Of a DNA stretch of 64,000 nucleotides, positions 60,608-64,000 are shown one piece after another (position 1 is the stretch's first letter; each line of letters begins with the position of its first letter). Below the pieces are notes generated by a model. The model had not been told where the DNA came from, searched no databases, and worked only from the letters and a program-made list of their open reading frames with translations. Both the position numbers and the translations under genes were made by a program. The DNA is taken from contig NZ_CP094929.1 of assembly GCF_022869165.1 (NCBI RefSeq), positions 930,001 through 994,000 on the forward strand. Direction: 5' to 3'. This DNA comes from Sphaerochaeta associata (GTDB taxonomy: Bacteria; Spirochaetota; Spirochaetia; Sphaerochaetales; Sphaerochaetaceae).

Positions 60608-61516
60608 ATGAAACCAACACTATTGGTATTGGCAGCCGGTATGGGAAGCCGCTACGGCGGAATCAAGCAGATAGACAGTGTGGGAGCCCATGGGGAAACC
60701 CTGCTCGATTTTGGGGTATACGATGCCCGGAAAAGCGGTTTTGAGAAAGTAATTTTCATGATTCGCAAAGATATTGAAAAGGATTTCCGTGAGCGCCTGT
60801 TCGACCGTATTGCAAAGAACATGGATGCTTCCTATCTTTTCCAGAGCCAGGACTCACTGCTCACCGAGGAGCAGAAACACATTTCCAGTGCCCGCAAGAA
60901 GCCTTGGGGTACCATTCATGCCGTGCTTTGCGCCAAGGATACCATCACCGAGCCGTTTGCCGTTATCAATGCAGATGACTATTATGGCAGAGAGTCGTTC
61001 TCCATTCTGGCCGGTCACCTCAGCTCTCTTGAAAGCGGCAGCAGAGAGCATGCCATGGTCGGGTATGTGTTGGACCATACCATGAGCCGAAGCGGAACCG
61101 TAAGTCGGGCGATCTGCAATGTGAAGGACGGGTACCTGATCGATATGGAGGAACATACGAAAATCGGGTATGAGGGTGATCAGGTGGTAAGCCATCGAGA
61201 GGGTGGAGATTTGCTCTTGACCGGGAAGGAGTGGGTTTCCATGAACTTCTTCGGATTTGCCCCCTCGGCCTTTGAGAGCTTCTCCTCCTACTGGGACGGC
61301 TTCATCGAGAAACATATTCGTGAAGAGAAAGCCGAGTGCTACCTGCCCAACGGGGCCAGCAACATTGTGACGAAGAAAGAGGGAAAGATTCGCTTCTACA
61401 CTACCCAGGAGAGTTGGTTCGGGATGACCTACAGCGAGGACCGGGAGAACGTAAAGGAGCAGTTGGCTAAGAAAGTCAGAAGCGGCTATTACCCTGAGAA
61501 GCTCTGGAAGTATTGA
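60608..61516 (+). CDS. Sugar-phosphate nucleotidyltransferase-like protein
   Basis: The 302-residue protein starts with the nucleotidyltransferase loop LVLAAGMGSRYGGIKQ and has AVINADDYYG for metal and VSMNFFGFAPSAF. It resembles NTP transferases of the glucose-1-phosphate group found alone in many bacteria, with an N-terminal catalytic domain only. Substrate unknown. ATG 60608 follows AGAGGAG. Convergent with the YitT gene; the stops touch. Confidence 0.82.
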   Translation: MKPTLLVLAAGMGSRYGGIKQIDSVGAHGETLLDFGVYDARKSGFEKVIFMIRKDIEKDFRERLFDRIAKNMDASYLFQSQDSLLTEEQKHISSARKKPWGTIHAVLCAKDTITEPFAVINADDYYGRESFSILAGHLSSLESGSREHAMVGYVLDHTMSRSGTVSRAICNVKDGYLIDMEEHTKIGYEGDQVVSHREGGDLLLTGKEWVSMNFFGFAPSAFESFSSYWDGFIEKHIREEKAECYLPNGASNIVTKKEGKIRFYTTQESWFGMTYSEDRENVKEQLAKKVRSGYYPEKLWKY

Positions 61517-62443
61517 TCAAGGTTTCTTTTTCTGCTTCTGCGTTACATCCGATAGTCCGGCCCATGCAGCTTCCTCGATGGGGGTGAACCCCTCACCGAG
61601 GACCTTGTATGCTTCTTGGACCACCATGAAGGCGAACTTGTCATGACGGTGGACAATATTGGTCAGCGCTCCCAGCTTGTTGTTGGCAACCACCGTCATG
61701 ATGACCGGTCGGTCGAATCCGGTATACATGCCGCTGCCGTAGAGAATGGTTCCGCCGTGTCCCAATTCCTTGAGGATCTCCTGCTCTATCTCCTTGCGCC
61801 TGTCACTGATGATGAACACGGTCTTTGCCGATCGCGTACCGAAGGAAAGTACGACCTTGTCGATGGTCACTCCTACGATGTAGACCGTTATCGTCGCGTA
61901 GAGGGCCATCTCCAAGGAGAAGATGAAGGCACTCGCGGCAATGATGAGGGCATCGACCAAAAAGAGTGACGTACCGGTCGAGAGCGGTGTGTATCTTGCA
62001 ACTATCTGGGCGAGAATGTCCGTTCCTCCGGTATTTGCTCCGCTGCGAAGCACAAGTCCTACGCCCAAGCCCATCAAGACTCCGCCAGAGATGGCCGAGA
62101 GGAGAATCGAGAGGGGGTTCGAGTAGTCCAGCACTCCGTCGTATCCTGCCCAGGTGTTGATGAGTGTGGTGAAAACGGAGAGCAGCACGGTTCCTGCCAA
62201 GGATTTGACACCGTACTGTTTGCCGAATATCGCAACACCCAGCAAAAAGAGCGGGACGGAGAGAATGAATATGGAAAGGCCGGTATCGAGGTTGATTGTG
62301 TGATACAGGATAATGGCAATGCCGCTTACACCGCCGCTGGCGATTTTGGCTGGAGAAGAAAAGAGTGCGATGCCGAGGGCCGTGAGAAACGACCCTGTTG
62401 TGATGTAGAAGAGTTCCAACAGATGATAATGGCGTTTGGTCAT
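61517..62443 (-). CDS. YitT-family membrane protein
   Basis: The 308-residue protein has five or six membrane helices (residues 10-200; GVSGIAIILYHTINLDTGLSI broken into helices, RSGANTGGTDILAQI) and a C-terminal DUF2179 domain (GHGGTILYGSGMYTGFDRPVIMTVV). The function of the family is unknown. ATG 62443 is six bases after TATGCT with no Shine-Dalgarno site. Confidence 0.87.
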   Translation of the reverse strand: MTKRHYHLLELFYITTGSFLTALGIALFSSPAKIASGGVSGIAIILYHTINLDTGLSIFILSVPLFLLGVAIFGKQYGVKSLAGTVLLSVFTTLINTWAGYDGVLDYSNPLSILLSAISGGVLMGLGVGLVLRSGANTGGTDILAQIVARYTPLSTGTSLFLVDALIIAASAFIFSLEMALYATITVYIVGVTIDKVVLSFGTRSAKTVFIISDRRKEIEQEILKELGHGGTILYGSGMYTGFDRPVIMTVVANNKLGALTNIVHRHDKFAFMVVQEAYKVLGEGFTPIEEAAWAGLSDVTQKQKKKP

Positions 62444-62482
62444 GACGTAAGCATAGTCCTTGCCGGCGGTTTTTTCTACTGT

Positions 62483-63064
62483 TCAGCGTCCCAGCTTGTC
62501 ACTGAGTCTTCCTTCAAAGCGCGCCAGTCTCTCGAAGAGTGCATCGATGTCCGACTCTACGATGAGGGCCTTCAGATGATCGGCCTTGAGAAAGCCTTCC
62601 TGGACGCTATGCTGGAGAAATGCCAGCAGGCAGTCGTAGAATCCGGCAACGTTGAGCAGTGCGACTGGTTTGGTATGGAAGCCAAGCTGCAGCCAGGTGT
62701 AGACCTCCAGGATTTCCTCGAATGTTCCGATGCCCCCCGGCAGTGCCACGAACGCATCGGCAAGCCTATACATGGTTGCCTTGCGTTCGTGCATAGTCGG
62801 TACTACGATCAGCTGCTCTTCCACCGGACGTAGGCAAATATCACTGCGATTCAAAGCTTCGGGGATGACTCCGATCACCCTGCCGCCCAGTGAGTGGATG
62901 CTCTCTGCGACAGTGCCCATCAGCCCTCGGTTTCCACCTCCATATACCAGGGTGGTTTGCCTCTGATACATCTGGTTCCCGAACAGCCTGGCTGTCTCTT
63001 GATAGATGGGCTTGGCCCCGTTGCTGCTTCCACAGAAAACTGCAATTGATCTGATTGTGTTCAT
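62483..63064 (-). CDS. LOG-family protein (cytokinin riboside monophosphate phosphoribohydrolase-like)
   Basis: The 193-residue protein has the LOG/TIGR00730 motifs: IAVFCGSSNG, VYGGGNRGLMG, MHERKATMYRLADAFVALPGG and PGGIGTFEEILE, where the glutamate is catalytic. Family members cleave nucleoside 5'-monophosphates to base and ribose 5-phosphate. ATG 63064 is seven bases after TACGCT, with TTGTCA 17 bases further up, and has no Shine-Dalgarno site. Confidence 0.9.
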   Translation of the reverse strand: MNTIRSIAVFCGSSNGAKPIYQETARLFGNQMYQRQTTLVYGGGNRGLMGTVAESIHSLGGRVIGVIPEALNRSDICLRPVEEQLIVVPTMHERKATMYRLADAFVALPGGIGTFEEILEVYTWLQLGFHTKPVALLNVAGFYDCLLAFLQHSVQEGFLKADHLKALIVESDIDALFERLARFEGRLSDKLGR

Positions 63065-63071
63065 GCAAGGT

Positions 63072-63100
63072 AGCGTAGCGATATGCAAAAGGTATGACAA
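63072..63100 (-). promoter_or_regulatory. Promoter of the LOG-family gene, leaderless type
   Basis: Minus strand: TTGTCA (63100-63095), 17 bases, TACGCT (63077-63072), seven bases, ATG at 63064. Confidence 0.55.
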
Positions 63101-63234
63101 CAGGGTGGGGAAAAGGGGTTACCCATTGCGCATTTGCTTGTTATAATCTATTGAGAAGTGTATGATGGTTGTAAGGAACACTGACTTGAAATTGTTGTGA
63201 CCCCGTTGAGGGTTATGTATAGGAGTTAAGCACT

Positions 63235-64000
63235 ATGAGAATGAAATTCATCGCTTTATTGGCAGCCTTGGTCTTATTGCCAGCCGTATTGTTCGCTGTC
63301 CCTGTCGTAGTGACATGGGAGTGGTTGCTTGAGGATCCGATGGTCACGACATTCAGGTATCAGGTGGATGGCGAAGACGACGACAAATGGACTGTTGTCG
63401 ATTCTTCTGTCACAAGCTATACCGAACGTGGCCTGGATGGGACCCTTGCACACACCTTGTATCTTCAACAGTCCTATGACGGTGTTCATTTCAGCGGCAG
63501 TGCAATCTCCGTAGCCGAGCCGATGTTCCCTGCGATCGAGGAGATGCCCGTCCTTGCCGAGGAACCGGCAATTGTTGCTGAACCTGAAGTACTGGCCCCC
63601 GTTGCTGAAGAGATACCGGTTGTTGTAGCAGAAGAGGAAATTGCTCCGGTTGCTGAAACCGAGGCGGTTGTCCCAGTTGCTGAAGAAGTGGTAGTGGCCG
63701 AAGAGGTTGTTCCTGTTGCTGAGGAAGTAATAGCAGCCGAAGAGGTTGTTCCCGTTGCTGAGGAAGTAATAGCAGCTGAAGAGGTTGTAGCTGCAGAAGA
63801 GCCGGTGATGGTAGCTGAAGAAGTTGCCGCACCTGTTGAGACTGCACCGGTTGAACCCGTGGTTGCAACACAGCCGGAGCCTGTTGTCGCTCCTGTTGAG
63901 CCGGTTGAGCTTCCCAAGGCAAAAGCTGAGAGCAGGTACTACACCACCATCAGTTTGGGTGGAACGTTCAATTGGCAAAGCGAAAAACCAGGGCTCTCAT
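63235..64000 (+). CDS. Exported repeat-rich protein, truncated by window end
   Basis: The open frame runs from ATG 63235 (AGGAG nine bases upstream) past base 64000, at least 255 residues. Residues 1-21 are a signal peptide. About 70 residues follow that resemble a fibronectin-like strand set (WEWLLEDPMVTTFRYQVDG, TSYTERGLDG). Next comes a 120-residue Val/Ala/Glu/Pro-rich region with near-perfect 13-residue repeats (EEVVPVAEEVIAA). A new domain begins at YYTTISLGG, which looks like the first strand of an outer-membrane beta-barrel. The repeat region may span the periplasm. Confidence 0.72.
   Translation, partial: MRMKFIALLAALVLLPAVLFAVPVVVTWEWLLEDPMVTTFRYQVDGEDDDKWTVVDSSVTSYTERGLDGTLAHTLYLQQSYDGVHFSGSAISVAEPMFPAIEEMPVLAEEPAIVAEPEVLAPVAEEIPVVVAEEEIAPVAETEAVVPVAEEVVVAEEVVPVAEEVIAAEEVVPVAEEVIAAEEVVAAEEPVMVAEEVAAPVETAPVEPVVATQPEPVVAPVEPVELPKAKAESRYYTTISLGGTFNWQSEKPGLS
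63661..63777 (+). repeat. 39-bp tandem repeats inside the exported protein gene
   Basis: Three consecutive 39-base units (63661-63699, 63700-63738, 63739-63777) encode E-(A/E)-VVPVAEEV-x-x-A. The last two differ at only two bases. Such recent in-frame repeats can change in number by slippage. Confidence 0.8.

Noticed and set aside
63486-63922. Two long minus-strand ORFs rich in Ser/Thr/Gly or Gln/Leu
   Set aside because: They are antisense readings of the Val/Ala/Glu repeat region of the real plus-strand gene.

Overview
The window looks like a chromosome segment of a free-living, fermentative spirochaete, most likely Sphaerochaeta or a close relative. This is inferred from gene content (sugar ABC systems without their own ATPase, a carD-ispD-ispF group, an hprK-HPr-lexA-holA operon, an rpoN-lptB-lptA-lptC operon, many glycosidases) and from the style of the proteins. 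No database search was possible.

Layout. 0-5.7 kb: a small zinc-ribbon protein, a GH51 arabinofuranosidase with an ArsR-like regulator, DUF3788, a toroid-fold protein and a frameshifted PAS-LuxR regulator. 5.8-17.6 kb: single-gene housekeeping and stress functions (ACR3 arsenite pump, MnmA-like thiouridylase, alkyltransferase-like protein, cystine/dicarboxylate symporter, PTS-like IIC protein, MBL hydrolase, GNAT, a WYL regulator with its GyrI-like target, VOC protein, LysE exporter). 17.7-24.5 kb: a LacI-controlled sugar ABC operon ending in a GH31 alpha-xylosidase. 24.6-28.9 kb: an accessory stretch with an aldo/keto reductase, a TIGR04076 protein, a membrane protein, a Fic protein, and the remains of a type III toxin-antitoxin locus of TenpIN type. 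Its repeat RNA and hairpin look intact, but the toxin gene carries an in-frame TGA. 28.9-39.8 kb: a cassette bracketed by two 154-bp direct repeats, each with a complete tRNA-Leu(CAG) gene and its terminator. The cassette holds a YesM/YesN-type two-component system and a divergent operon for a sugar importer, an HpaI-type aldolase, an aldo/keto reductase and a GH112 phosphorylase. 39.8-64 kb: core genes for isoprenoids, CarD, MalQ, lipoate, RsmE, ThyX, UvrC with a divergent spore-photoproduct-lyase-like protein, HolA/LexA/HPr/HprK, ribosome hibernation, sigma-54, Lpt export, RseC, a divergent YmdB-family protein, a GH3 enzyme, tRNA-Arg, a nucleotidyltransferase, YitT, a LOG-family protein and a truncated repeat-rich exported protein.

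How the parts work together. The two ABC operons share one design: regulator next door, binding protein, a strong intercistronic hairpin, two permeases, then cytoplasmic sugar enzymes and no ATPase. Both therefore probably use a shared ATPase encoded elsewhere. The LacI and WYL regulators each have a palindrome repeated at their own promoter and at the neighbouring target promoter. About a dozen genes without a useful Shine-Dalgarno sequence have a -10-like hexamer 6-7 bases before the ATG, which suggests common leaderless transcription.

The most notable finds are the degenerate type III toxin-antitoxin locus, the duplicated tRNA-Leu bracketing a 10.8-kb catabolic cassette, the leaderless-start pattern, and the shared operator pairs.
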